Below are positions 6,421 to 12,344 of a stretch of 12,344 bases of DNA, in pieces (position 1 is the first letter of the stretch; each line of letters opens with the position of its first letter). The stretch spans positions 1 to 12,344 of the forward strand of contig JAJFIG010000156.1 in the NCBI GenBank assembly GCA_021775195.1, read 5' to 3'. Position numbers and translations under genes: made by a program. The stretch comes from Rhodospirillales bacterium. Its GTDB lineage: Bacteria > Pseudomonadota > Alphaproteobacteria > Rhodospirillales > 2-02-FULL-58-16. The notes under the pieces are model-generated. The model did not search any database, had not been told where the DNA came from, and was given only the letters and a program-made list of their open reading frames with translations.

Positions 6421-6445
6421 TGTCATTGGATTCCGGCCAATGACA
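6421..6445. promoter_or_regulatory. Perfect inverted repeat in the ATPase leader
   Basis: TGTCATTGG (6421-6429) and CCAATGACA (6437-6445) are perfect 9-bp arms around seven bases. No T-run follows, so it is unlikely to be a terminator. It could be an operator for a second regulator, since its core differs from the TTGACC sites, or an RNA hairpin in the leader. It lies 23 bp upstream of a weak promoter candidate. Confidence 0.5.
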
Positions 6446-6468
6446 CAACTTTCCGTTTCCGGTCACGG

Positions 6469-6498
6469 TTGAGTTTTGCCGATGTCTCGGCTTACATT
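6469..6498 (+). promoter_or_regulatory. Weak candidate promoter for the ABC transporter genes
   Basis: TTGAGT (6469-6474) and TACATT (6493-6498), 18 bp apart, each match consensus at four of six positions. It lies just after the inverted repeat at 6421-6445 and would give a leader of about 110 nt. It is an alternative to the better-supported but more distant site at 6165-6194. Confidence 0.25.
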
Positions 6499-6613
6499 CC
6501 GGGATCGTTGCGTTGCGGGGGAGCTGGGTCACGACCACCGTCGACAAAGGATATCCAGGCACCAAGAAAAATAATACGCAAGAAAACAATATCTTACAGG
6601 GAAGGTCTCGAAC

Positions 6614-7708
6614 ATGTCGGTGACGGATAGCCAGGCGCGGGATTCTTATCTGCAGGTCACCGGCACCACCAAGTTCTTTGGTGACTTCAGGGCACTTCAA
6701 GACATTACGTTTGACATCCTCGAGGGTGAGTTCGTGTGCTTTCTGGGGCCGTCGGGCTGCGGCAAGACGACGCTGCTCAGGTGCATCGCAGGCCTGGAAA
6801 CCCAGACCGAGGGCCTCATCATACAGGCGGGTCGGGATATTTCCTGGCTGCCGCCATCGCAGCGCGACTTCGGTATCGTGTTCCAATCCTATGCCCTTTT
6901 CCCCAATCTCACGGTCGCCAACAACGTCGCCTACGGACTGAGAAACATGAAAGTCCCCAAGGCGAAGATCGACGAACGGGTAGCGGAACTTCTGGGCCTG
7001 GTGGATCTTTCCATCCATGCCGACAAATACCCGGGCCAGCTTTCGGGCGGCGAGCAGCAACGGGTCGCCCTGGTTCGCGCCTTGGCCATGTCACCCGGTC
7101 TTCTGCTTCTCGACGAACCCCTGTCGGCCCTGGATGCCAAGGTCCGCGCCTATCTCAGGCGGGAAATTCGCGACCTGCAAAAACGCCTCGGCGTGACCAC
7201 GGTCATGGTCACCCACGACCAGGAAGAGGCCCAGACCATGGCCGACCGGATCTTCGTCATGAACGAGGGTCGGATCGAACAGATGGGGACGCCGAGCCAG
7301 ATTTATGACCAACCGGCGACACCCTTCGTCGCCGATTTCATCGGCGTCATGAACTTTCTTCCGGTTGTCGTCGACGGCGCTTCGTCGGTCCGGTGCGGAA
7401 ATCTGTCCCTCAAATGCGATACCGGAAAATTCGCCAGCGACACGCGTCTGAACTGTGCCATTCGGCCCGAGGACATCCTGGTCGATGGCGGCGACGGGGC
7501 CGACAACCTTCTCGACCTCGCCATCGCCGATATGGAGTTCCTGGGGTCCTTCGTACGGCTGTATCTCCGGTCCCCGGAACTGGGCGATCACGAACTGCGC
7601 GCCGACGTCCGCAAGACCTTCGCCAGCCAGCAGGCGATTGGGTCTTCAGAGCGCATCCGGATCCGTATCCCCGCCGACAGAATTCGTCTTTACGGGGCCG
7701 AGGCATAA
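6614..7708 (+). CDS. ABC transporter ATP-binding protein, putative 2-aminoethylphosphonate family (PhnT2-like)
   Basis: A 364-residue ATPase that powers import from the cytoplasmic side of the permease. All nucleotide-binding motifs are intact: Walker [10 protein letters not shown] at residues 45-53, Q-loop [12 protein letters not shown] with Q91, signature LSGGEQQR at 143-150, Walker B LLLLDEP at 163-169, and the switch histidine H201 in VTHDQEEA. After about residue 240 ([13 protein letters not shown]) comes a TOBE-type regulatory/substrate domain with CAIRPEDI at 281-288. The pattern is that of the putrescine/iron/AEP importer group and fits the putative AEP ATPase family (TIGR03265) best. 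The ATG at 6614 is supported by AGGGAAGG eight bases upstream. The permease gene starts 3 bp after its stop, so the two are one operon. The cognate binding protein is on the other strand. Confidence 0.92.
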   Translation: MSVTDSQARDSYLQVTGTTKFFGDFRALQDITFDILEGEFVCFLGPSGCGKTTLLRCIAGLETQTEGLIIQAGRDISWLPPSQRDFGIVFQSYALFPNLTVANNVAYGLRNMKVPKAKIDERVAELLGLVDLSIHADKYPGQLSGGEQQRVALVRALAMSPGLLLLDEPLSALDAKVRAYLRREIRDLQKRLGVTTVMVTHDQEEAQTMADRIFVMNEGRIEQMGTPSQIYDQPATPFVADFIGVMNFLPVVVDGASSVRCGNLSLKCDTGKFASDTRLNCAIRPEDILVDGGDGADNLLDLAIADMEFLGSFVRLYLRSPELGDHELRADVRKTFASQQAIGSSERIRIRIPADRIRLYGAEA

Positions 7709-7711
7709 GCA

Positions 7712-9415
7712 ATGAGCATCGCGCCACCAGCCGTCGCCGTCATCCCGCGCCGAAAGACTATCCTCGATAGGGACGACTGGATCGTCCGTGCCATGTTGGC
7801 CGTGTTCGGGGCGCTCTTCGTGATCGCCCTCGCGCTTCCGCTCTACATGATGATATCGCGGAGCTTTCGTGACGCCACCGGGAACTTCGTCGGCCTTGCC
7901 AATTACACCCTCTATTTCACCACGCCGGCATTGTTCCAATCCATCAATAACAGTTTCTTCGTCGCCGCGACCACGACGGCGATCGTCATCGTCCTTGCCT
8001 TCACCTACGCCTACGCGCTGACCCGGACCTGCATGCCGTTCAAGGGTTTTTTCCGCATCATGGCGATGGTGCCGTTGCTGAGCCCGTCGCTTCTGAAGGC
8101 GCTTTCGCTGGTCTACTGGTTCGGCAACCAGGGGGTCCTCAAGGAGGTCATGATGGGGCACTCCATCTATGGGCCCATCGGCATCATCATCGCATCGGTG
8201 TTTTGGACCTTCCCCCATGCCATCCTGATCATCTCGACGGCGTTGGTGCTGTCGGACGCACGCCTCTACGAGGCCGCGGAGGCCCTCAAGACGGGCCGCC
8301 TCCGGGTCTTTTTCACCGTCACCCTCCCCGGCGCCCGCTACGGGCTCATCAGCGGCATCTTCATCGTTTTCATCCTCGTCTTCACGGACTTCGGGGTGCC
8401 GAAAGTGATCGGCGGTAACTTCAACGTCCTCGCCACGGACATCTACAAGGAAGTGGTCGGCCAGCAGAATTTCGAAATGGGAGCCGTCGTCTCCGTGGTC
8501 CTGCTCATCCCCGCGGTCATCGCCTTCGGAATCGATCGTCTGGTGACGCGCAAGCAGGTGGCCCTGCTCTCGGCGCGCGCGGTTCCCTACCGGCCCAAGC
8601 CCAACAAGTGGGTCGACCGATCGATGCTGGTGTATTGCTCGCTTATCACCATTTTCACGCTCTGCATCCTCGGCATGGCGCAATTCGCCGCCCTGGTGAA
8701 GTTGTGGCCCTACAATCTCGAACTTACGCTGGATAATTACATCTTCGAATTCGAAGGTTTCGGTTGGCAGAATTTCTACAACTCCCTGATGCTCGCCTTG
8801 TCCACGGCGGTCATTGGCACGGCCGTGATCTTCGTCGGCGCCTACCTGGTCGAAAAGCCCCGCGGCGCGACCTTCGGCCGCCAGGCGGTCCAGTTCGTCG
8901 CCATGATGCCGTTGGCGGTGCCCGGGCTGATCCTCGGCCTCTCGTACCTCTTTTTCTACAACCACCCGGCCAACCCGCTCGGCTTCCTCTACGGTACCCT
9001 GGCCATCCTCGTCATCAACACCATTACCCATTTCTACACGGTCTCCCATCTCACCGCGGTCACCGCCCTGAAGCAGATGGACCGGGAGTTCGAGTCGGTC
9101 TCCGCGTCGCTGAAGGTTCCCTTGTTCCGGAGCTTTACCCGGGTCACGGTGCCGGTGTGCATGCCGGCCATCCTGGACATATCGATCTATCTGTTCCTGA
9201 ACGCCATGACCACCGTGTCGGGGGTGATCTTCATTTACGCGGCGACGACCAGGGTGGCCTCAGTCGCGGCCATACACCTGGATGAAATGGGCGAAGTGGC
9301 CGGCGCCGCGGCGATGGCGATGCTGATCGTCTATGCCTGTATCATTGTCCGCCTCCTGCACGCCTTCGCCACTGGCAGGTTGTTAAAGCGGCTCCAGGTC
9401 TGGCGGACCGGTTAA
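7712..9415 (+). CDS. ABC transporter permease with two fused membrane domains, putative 2-aminoethylphosphonate family (PhnU2-like)
   Basis: A 567-residue inner-membrane protein carrying two BPD_transp_1 domains in one chain, about twelve helices, so a single gene replaces the usual permease pair. The first coupling (EAA) loop is EAAEALKTGRLRVFFTVTLPGA at about residues 187-208. The second is degenerate, ESVSASLKVP at 461-470, followed by RVTVPVCMPAI. Segments VPKVIGGNFNVLATDIYKEV, GAYLVEKPRG, INTITHFYTVSHLTAVTALKQMD and LNAMTTVSGVIFIYA are characteristic of the putative AEP permease family (TIGR03262). The ATG at 7712 follows the ATPase stop by 3 bp with a GAGG-type ribosome site inside the end of that gene. 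Its own stop codon overlaps that of the convergent phosphatase gene. Length is normal for the fused family. Confidence 0.93.
   Translation: MSIAPPAVAVIPRRKTILDRDDWIVRAMLAVFGALFVIALALPLYMMISRSFRDATGNFVGLANYTLYFTTPALFQSINNSFFVAATTTAIVIVLAFTYAYALTRTCMPFKGFFRIMAMVPLLSPSLLKALSLVYWFGNQGVLKEVMMGHSIYGPIGIIIASVFWTFPHAILIISTALVLSDARLYEAAEALKTGRLRVFFTVTLPGARYGLISGIFIVFILVFTDFGVPKVIGGNFNVLATDIYKEVVGQQNFEMGAVVSVVLLIPAVIAFGIDRLVTRKQVALLSARAVPYRPKPNKWVDRSMLVYCSLITIFTLCILGMAQFAALVKLWPYNLELTLDNYIFEFEGFGWQNFYNSLMLALSTAVIGTAVIFVGAYLVEKPRGATFGRQAVQFVAMMPLAVPGLILGLSYLFFYNHPANPLGFLYGTLAILVINTITHFYTVSHLTAVTALKQMDREFESVSASLKVPLFRSFTRVTVPVCMPAILDISIYLFLNAMTTVSGVIFIYAATTRVASVAAIHLDEMGEVAGAAAMAMLIVYACIIVRLLHAFATGRLLKRLQVWRTG
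9412..9415. other. Shared TTAA stop of two convergent genes
   Basis: The palindrome TTAA supplies the TAA stop of the plus-strand permease (9413-9415) and the TAA stop of the minus-strand phosphatase (9412-9414). There is no room for a terminator between the genes, so their transcripts must overlap at the 3' ends. Confidence 0.95.
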
Positions 9416-9957
9416 TCCCCGAGCACGTAGCGCTCCTGAGCCACCGTCTCGATGGCTCCGGGCCGGGCCCGGCGCACGGTTTCGATCGCTTGCGCCGGCG
9501 ACATGCCGAAGTCGACCAGCAGCCGGGCAGTGACGGTCCCGGTGCGGCCCAGCCCCCCGGCACAGTGAACAACGATTTTTTGCCCGTCGTTAAGGTATTG
9601 CAGAACGCGTGCGCCGTGTTCCGCCCACGCCCGCGCGAAGTCGTCGCCGGGGGCGCACATGTCCGGGATTGGCAGTTGGTGCCAGAGGAGACGGCTGGCC
9701 TGGATCCGTGTAGCCAAATCGGGCACGCCAAGCCGTGCGAACTCGTTTGCGTCGATCAGTGAAACCAGCGCCCGCGCCCCCCACGCCTCGATCGAAGCCA
9801 AGTCGGCGGCCAAATCACGGTTCCACCGACGCCCCAGCGAATCGATGTGGCTTCTCCCCGGGCAGTGGGTCATTCCCACCTCGCCCCCGCCCGGGAAGTG
9901 AACCGCATTGATGATCAATGCCCCTTCCGGGGCCGAACCGGCATCCACCTGTGTCAT
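9412..9957 (-). CDS. Dual-specificity/tyrosine-phosphatase-like protein (CDKN3-like)
   Basis: A 181-residue cytoplasmic phosphatase of the cysteine-based superfamily. The P-loop HCAGGLGRTGT contains the nucleophile C132 and R138, an intact CX5R motif. LPIPDMCAP supplies the likely general acid D99. Near the N terminus, GMTHCPGR at about residues 28-35 is an element I recall from bacterial proteins annotated as CDK-inhibitor-3-family phosphatases. I chose the ATG at 9955-9957, which has AGGGAA six bases upstream. A TTG at 9991-9993 would add 12 residues without a ribosome site. The gene is transcribed toward the permease and shares the stop tetranucleotide TTAA with it. The substrate, a phosphoprotein or a small phosphorylated metabolite, is unknown. 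A role in the neighbouring transport locus is possible but not shown. Confidence 0.85.
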   Translation of the reverse strand: MTQVDAGSAPEGALIINAVHFPGGGEVGMTHCPGRSHIDSLGRRWNRDLAADLASIEAWGARALVSLIDANEFARLGVPDLATRIQASRLLWHQLPIPDMCAPGDDFARAWAEHGARVLQYLNDGQKIVVHCAGGLGRTGTVTARLLVDFGMSPAQAIETVRRARPGAIETVAQERYVLGD

Positions 9958-10111
9958 CGGACGTTCCCTGCTTTCAGTCGGTTGCCGACGCAAGCGGAAC
10001 CATGGTGACAGAGAAATCCGTCGTCCTCAAACCTCACAAACGAACACGCTCGCCGAAATAGGGCGCGCCGCCGACGAGAGGCGGCGATGCGGCATGGGGA
10101 GTCCGATACCG

Positions 10112-10140
10112 GAAGAAAGGCGAACCGCCGCCCGGCGGCC
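10112..10140 (-). terminator. Possible terminator after the RTX gene
   Basis: On the minus strand a GC-rich hairpin (CCGCC at 10134-10138 pairing with GGCGG at 10125-10129, loop GGGC) is followed by a pyrimidine-rich stretch ending CCTTTCTTC. It lies 35 bp past the RTX stop. The stem is short and the T-run imperfect. The rest of the gap 9958-10172 shows no gene. Confidence 0.35.
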
Positions 10141-10172
10141 CGCCGAAGATGTCGTGATTCCCGTCGCCTCGT

Positions 10173-12344
10173 CTACGCCAAGCCGATGATGATCTCGTCC
10201 GTGGCGGCGTTGCCGATGTCGAGCGGCAGCCCCGCGAAGCCCGCGAACGTCACCGAGAAGTCGCCGGCGCTGGCGTGGTCGATGGTCAGCACCAGGTCGC
10301 CGCCGCTGTCGTTGAGCTCCACCTTGCCGGCGCGGTCGGCGCTGGCAATGCCGAGGGCGTCGAACAGGGCATCGAGGTCGACCTGGTCCTCGTCGACGAC
10401 GAAGTCGGTGATCGTGTCGTGGCCATCGCCCAGCCCGGCCCCGTTGTCGGCCTCGCGGTAGAAGAACGTATCCCGGCCGCCGCCGCCGCTGAGGGTGTCG
10501 TCGCCCAGCTGGCCCCAGATGGCATCGTCGCCGTCGCCGCCGTCGATGGTGTCGCCGAACAGCGAGTCGTTGCCGTCGACCCCGTCGAGGGTGACCGTGA
10601 CCCCGTCGAGGGCCAGGAGATCGGCCCCCAACTCGCTGAAGAAGTCGCCGTAGATCTCGTCGACGCCGCCGCCGCCGTCGATGACGTCGTTGAACGCCGC
10701 GATTACGTCGACGTCGTCGTTGGCCGAGACGACGATCTCGATCTGGTCCTCGGCACCGTTGTATTCGTAGAGCACGTCGCCGACCAGCAGGTCTTCGCCG
10801 TCGCCGCCGTCGAGGCTGTCGTTGAAGGCGTCGATGGCGTTCCCGGTCCCGCCGGCCTCGGTGATATCGATATCGAGGTTGCCCTCGTCGATATTCACGT
10901 CGCCGACCGCCGTGTCGTCGCCGGCGCCACCGTCCAGGGTATCGTTGAAGAGGTCGAAGGTGTTGTTGTCGGCGCTGCCGCCGTCCGTGGCCTCGTTGAG
11001 TATGCTCAGCGCGACAACGCCCTCGATTGTGGCCTTGCCGCCCGCGCCTGCATTACCGTCAAGGCCGTTGGTGATGGTGACGGTCTGCAGGAAGTAAACG
11101 TCGCCGACCAATACGTCGTCACCGTTACCCGACGTGAGGGCGTCGTTGAAGGCGACGAAGGTGTTGTTGCCGGCCGCGGAACCCTCGCCGTAGGCCCTGT
11201 TCACGACGGCAAGGTCGACCCTGCCGAGGCCGAACACGTTGCCGCCGTTGCCGCCGGCCCCGCCGGCGCCGCCGGCATCGCCGACGCCACCGACGCCGCC
11301 AACGCCGCCACCGCCGCCAAAACTTAGGCCGCCACGGCCAATAAAGCCGCCGCCGCCTCCGAAACCGCGGCTACCGCCGTCGCCGCCCAGGATGCCAGAA
11401 CCGTCGCTCCCGTTGGCACCGTCAGTGCCGCTACCGCCGGTCGTTCCCAAGACGCCGAAACTGCCGGCGGCGCCAATATTCCCAGGCCCGCCGGCACTTC
11501 CATCGGCGCCATCACCGCCGGTGAGACCGCCGTTGCCGCCATTGCCGATAGTGACGTCGAAGGTCTGTGTGAAGTGGACATCGCCGACCATTAAATGACC
11601 AACGGAGGCGCCGGCAACCGTCAATGCCGTGGCCGAACGGATGGCCGCATCGCCGGCCGTCAGCACGTCGTTGAAGGTATCGAAGGTGTTGTTGCCGGCG
11701 CTGCCGGCCGCGCCGGCCTCGTTGGCCACGCTCAGGGAGACGCTGCCCTCGCCGCGGCCGTCGCCGCCGTTACCACCATCGCCACCAACGCCGCCGATGG
11801 CGCCGTCGCCGCCATCGCCGCCGGAGCCGGCGGGACGGCCCGATGCACCGCCACCGAAGCCGCCGGTGCCGCCTTTGCCGCCGCCACCCCCGTCACCACC
11901 ATTACCTCCGGATCCCAGGAGAAGGGCTAAACCGCCATTCCCACCATTGCCACCGGCACCGCCGTCGCCGCTGTTGCCGCCGTTACCGGCGTTGCCACCG
12001 GCACCGCCGTCACCGCCAACACCGCCGTCGCCGCCGTCGCCGCCAACGCCGCCGGTCCCGCCGCCGCCGCCGTTACCGGTGGTGATGCCGAACTGCTGCG
12101 TGAAGGAAACGTCGCCGACCAGCAGGTGGCCGACATGGACTTCACCCGGGTCGGTACCCGCCAGCGTTATTTCTGGGGGCAGATGGATGATCGCGTCGCC
12201 CGCCGTCAGCGTGTCGTTGAAAGCAGTGAACACATTGTCGGCGGCCGTTGCATCCCCGCCTTCGCCGTGATTATTGCCCTTGGCGATGTTCATAACCGAG
12301 ACACCGACGGCCCCCGTGCCGGACCCATCGCCGCCGTTGGCGCC
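10173..12344 (-). CDS. Secreted glycine-rich RTX-type protein with type I secretion C-terminus, 5' end cut by window
   Basis: The 723 visible residues stay open to the right edge (12344), so the true start is outside. An ATG at 12291-12293 lies inside a repeat module and is not the start. The chain has three parts. First come modules built on a (N)NTFxxFNDxL motif followed by VGDV, with long Gly-Gly-X blocks inserted. Next are canonical RTX calcium-binding nonapeptides (GGDGDDAIWGQLGDDTLSGG, coordinates 10481-10541). Last is a C-terminal domain with DTITDFVVDEDQVDLDALF and DLVLTIDHASAGDFSVTFAGF, typical of the type I secretion target domain of RTX proteins. It is probably exported unprocessed by a TolC-type system and folds on calcium outside the cell as an adhesin or surface-layer protein. 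No enzymatic domain is visible. No secretion genes are in the window, and it shows no link to the transport locus. Confidence 0.85.
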   Translation of the reverse strand, partial: GANGGDGSGTGAVGVSVMNIAKGNNHGEGGDATAADNVFTAFNDTLTAGDAIIHLPPEITLAGTDPGEVHVGHLLVGDVSFTQQFGITTGNGGGGGTGGVGGDGGDGGVGGDGGAGGNAGNGGNSGDGGAGGNGGNGGLALLLGSGGNGGDGGGGGKGGTGGFGGGASGRPAGSGGDGGDGAIGGVGGDGGNGGDGRGEGSVSLSVANEAGAAGSAGNNTFDTFNDVLTAGDAAIRSATALTVAGASVGHLMVGDVHFTQTFDVTIGNGGNGGLTGGDGADGSAGGPGNIGAAGSFGVLGTTGGSGTDGANGSDGSGILGGDGGSRGFGGGGGFIGRGGLSFGGGGGVGGVGGVGDAGGAGGAGGNGGNVFGLGRVDLAVVNRAYGEGSAAGNNTFVAFNDALTSGNGDDVLVGDVYFLQTVTITNGLDGNAGAGGKATIEGVVALSILNEATDGGSADNNTFDLFNDTLDGGAGDDTAVGDVNIDEGNLDIDITEAGGTGNAIDAFNDSLDGGDGEDLLVGDVLYEYNGAEDQIEIVVSANDDVDVIAAFNDVIDGGGGVDEIYGDFFSELGADLLALDGVTVTLDGVDGNDSLFGDTIDGGDGDDAIWGQLGDDTLSGGGGRDTFFYREADNGAGLGDGHDTITDFVVDEDQVDLDALFDALGIASADRAGKVELNDSGGDLVLTIDHASAGDFSVTFAGFAGLPLDIGNAATDEIIIGLA
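10176..10457 (-). other. Type I secretion C-terminal target domain of the RTX protein
   Basis: The last 94 residues after the final RTX repeat contain GDGHDTITDF, an acidic VDLDALFDALGI helix, and two beta strands ending FAGFAGLPL. Such domains carry the uncleaved secretion signal for ABC-type exporters. This follows from family knowledge; no transporter is seen here. Confidence 0.7.
11223..11549 (-). repeat. Glycine-rich block 2 (Gly-Gly-X periodic)
   Basis: About 109 residues dominated by GGX triplets, with GGVGGVGGVGDAGGAGGAGGN near the end, between the second and third FND modules. At DNA level the plus strand is a run of CCGCCN-like triplets, which opens long proline-rich frames on the other strand that are not genes. 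Confidence 0.85.
11745..12080 (-). repeat. Glycine-rich block 1 (Gly-Gly-X periodic)
   Basis: About 112 residues with near-perfect three-residue periodicity (for example GGDGGDGGVGGDGGAGG and GGAGGNGGNGG), interrupted by one hydrophobic LALLLG stretch. It sits between the first and second FND modules. A third such block ends at the window edge (12303-12344). The composition resembles PE_PGRS proteins and polyglycine-II bundles. Confidence 0.85.

Larger units (their letters stand above)
6372..6613 (+). other. Untranslated leader region of the ABC ATPase gene
   Basis: No gene is supported in these 242 bases. They hold an inverted repeat at 6421-6445, a weak promoter candidate at 6469-6498, and an A-rich stretch at about 6557-6590. 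A stable ribosome site follows at 6598-6605. Together with the decayed stub upstream, this makes an untranslated space of more than 400 bases between the operator at 6165 and the ATPase gene. Confidence 0.5.
10458..12302 (-). repeat. FND modules grading into RTX nonapeptides
   Basis: An F-N-D core recurs at 12213-12221, 11667-11675, 11142-11150, 10941-10949, 10818-10826 and 10686-10694, each about 30 residues or less before a VGDV or YGDF strand. The first two units carry TAGDA between these elements. The third has SGNGDDVLVGDV, the fourth DGGAGDDTAVGDV and the fifth DGGDGEDLLVGDV; the last merge into true GGxGxDxLx repeats. The units shorten toward the C terminus as the glycine inserts disappear. 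Confidence 0.85.

Noticed and set aside
7646-9049. Long minus-strand frame opposite the ATPase end and permease
   Set aside because: It encodes a low-complexity D/E/H/R-rich chain, the usual antisense of a hydrophobic membrane protein. The plus-strand permease has clear family motifs.
11223-12080. Dense triplet repeats resembling a CRISPR or satellite array
   Set aside because: The repetition follows the glycine codons of a protein. There are no conserved repeat/spacer units.
11239-12270. Long plus-strand proline-rich reading frames opposite the RTX gene
   Set aside because: They are the antisense of GGX codons (CCN triplets) and carry no domain, ribosome site or other sign of a gene. The minus-strand frame has a secretion domain and ordered repeats.
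12291-12293. ATG as the start of the RTX gene
   Set aside because: The frame continues open for 17 codons to the window edge with the end of another glycine block and the VSV strand that opens each FND module, so this methionine is internal.

Overview
The window reads as a high-GC alphaproteobacterium, most like the Rhodospirillales (Azospirillum-type). I base this on base composition, weak Shine-Dalgarno sites, and family resemblance recalled from memory; no search was run. It holds a regulated uptake-and-catabolism locus for a small amino compound (about 1-9957) and, at the right edge, a large gene for a secreted glycine-rich RTX-type protein (10173-12344, cut by the window).

Layout. On the minus strand, reading right to left: a DeoR/GlpR-type repressor (6107-5349), a periplasmic binding protein of the putative 2-aminoethylphosphonate (AEP) family (5119-4058), a PuuB/OrdL-like FAD oxidoreductase (3880-2516), a DadA-like FAD oxidoreductase (2446-1214), an EamA/DMT membrane protein (1198-350), and the first 69 codons of a creatinase (207-1). 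On the plus strand are the matching ABC ATPase (6614-7708) and a fused double-domain permease (7712-9415). A small dual-specificity-like phosphatase (9957-9412, minus) meets the permease tail to tail and shares a TTAA stop. The three-part transporter is therefore split between the two strands, with the regulator between the parts.

Regulation. A shared palindromic element, TTGACCGAAYGGKCAA, occurs at 5220-5235 (promoter of the binding-protein operon) and at 6165-6180 (divergent region between regulator and transporter). In both places its TTGACC half could be a -35 box, with a TA-rich -10 candidate 18 bp downstream. More TTGACC half-sites lie at 6144-6149 and in a perfect 16-bp tandem repeat before the creatinase gene (308-339). 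The simplest reading is one repressor, probably the DeoR protein, controlling all these units.

A decayed gene. Between the 6165 element and the ABC ATPase lies what looks like the N-terminal stub of an FAD/NAD(P)-binding oxidoreductase (about 6213-6371). It has an internal stop and a broken GxGxxG motif. This would explain the unusually long untranslated space before the ATPase gene.

Substrate. The binding protein, ATPase and permease all belong by sequence to the AEP-type transporter family, and the EamA protein could be the kind seen near phosphonate operons. The catabolic genes (creatinase plus two amine or amino-acid oxidoreductases) point instead to creatine/sarcosine or N-methylated amines. 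No phnW, phnX, phnY, phnA or C-P lyase gene is in the window. The substrate is unresolved, and this mismatch is one of the most interesting points here.

The RTX protein. The right-hand gene encodes repeated modules with an FND motif that grade toward the C terminus into canonical RTX calcium-binding nonapeptides, followed by a type I secretion C-terminal domain. Two roughly 110-residue Gly-Gly-X blocks (a third is cut by the edge) are inserted between modules. They resemble mycobacterial PE_PGRS sequence and suggest polyglycine-II folding.
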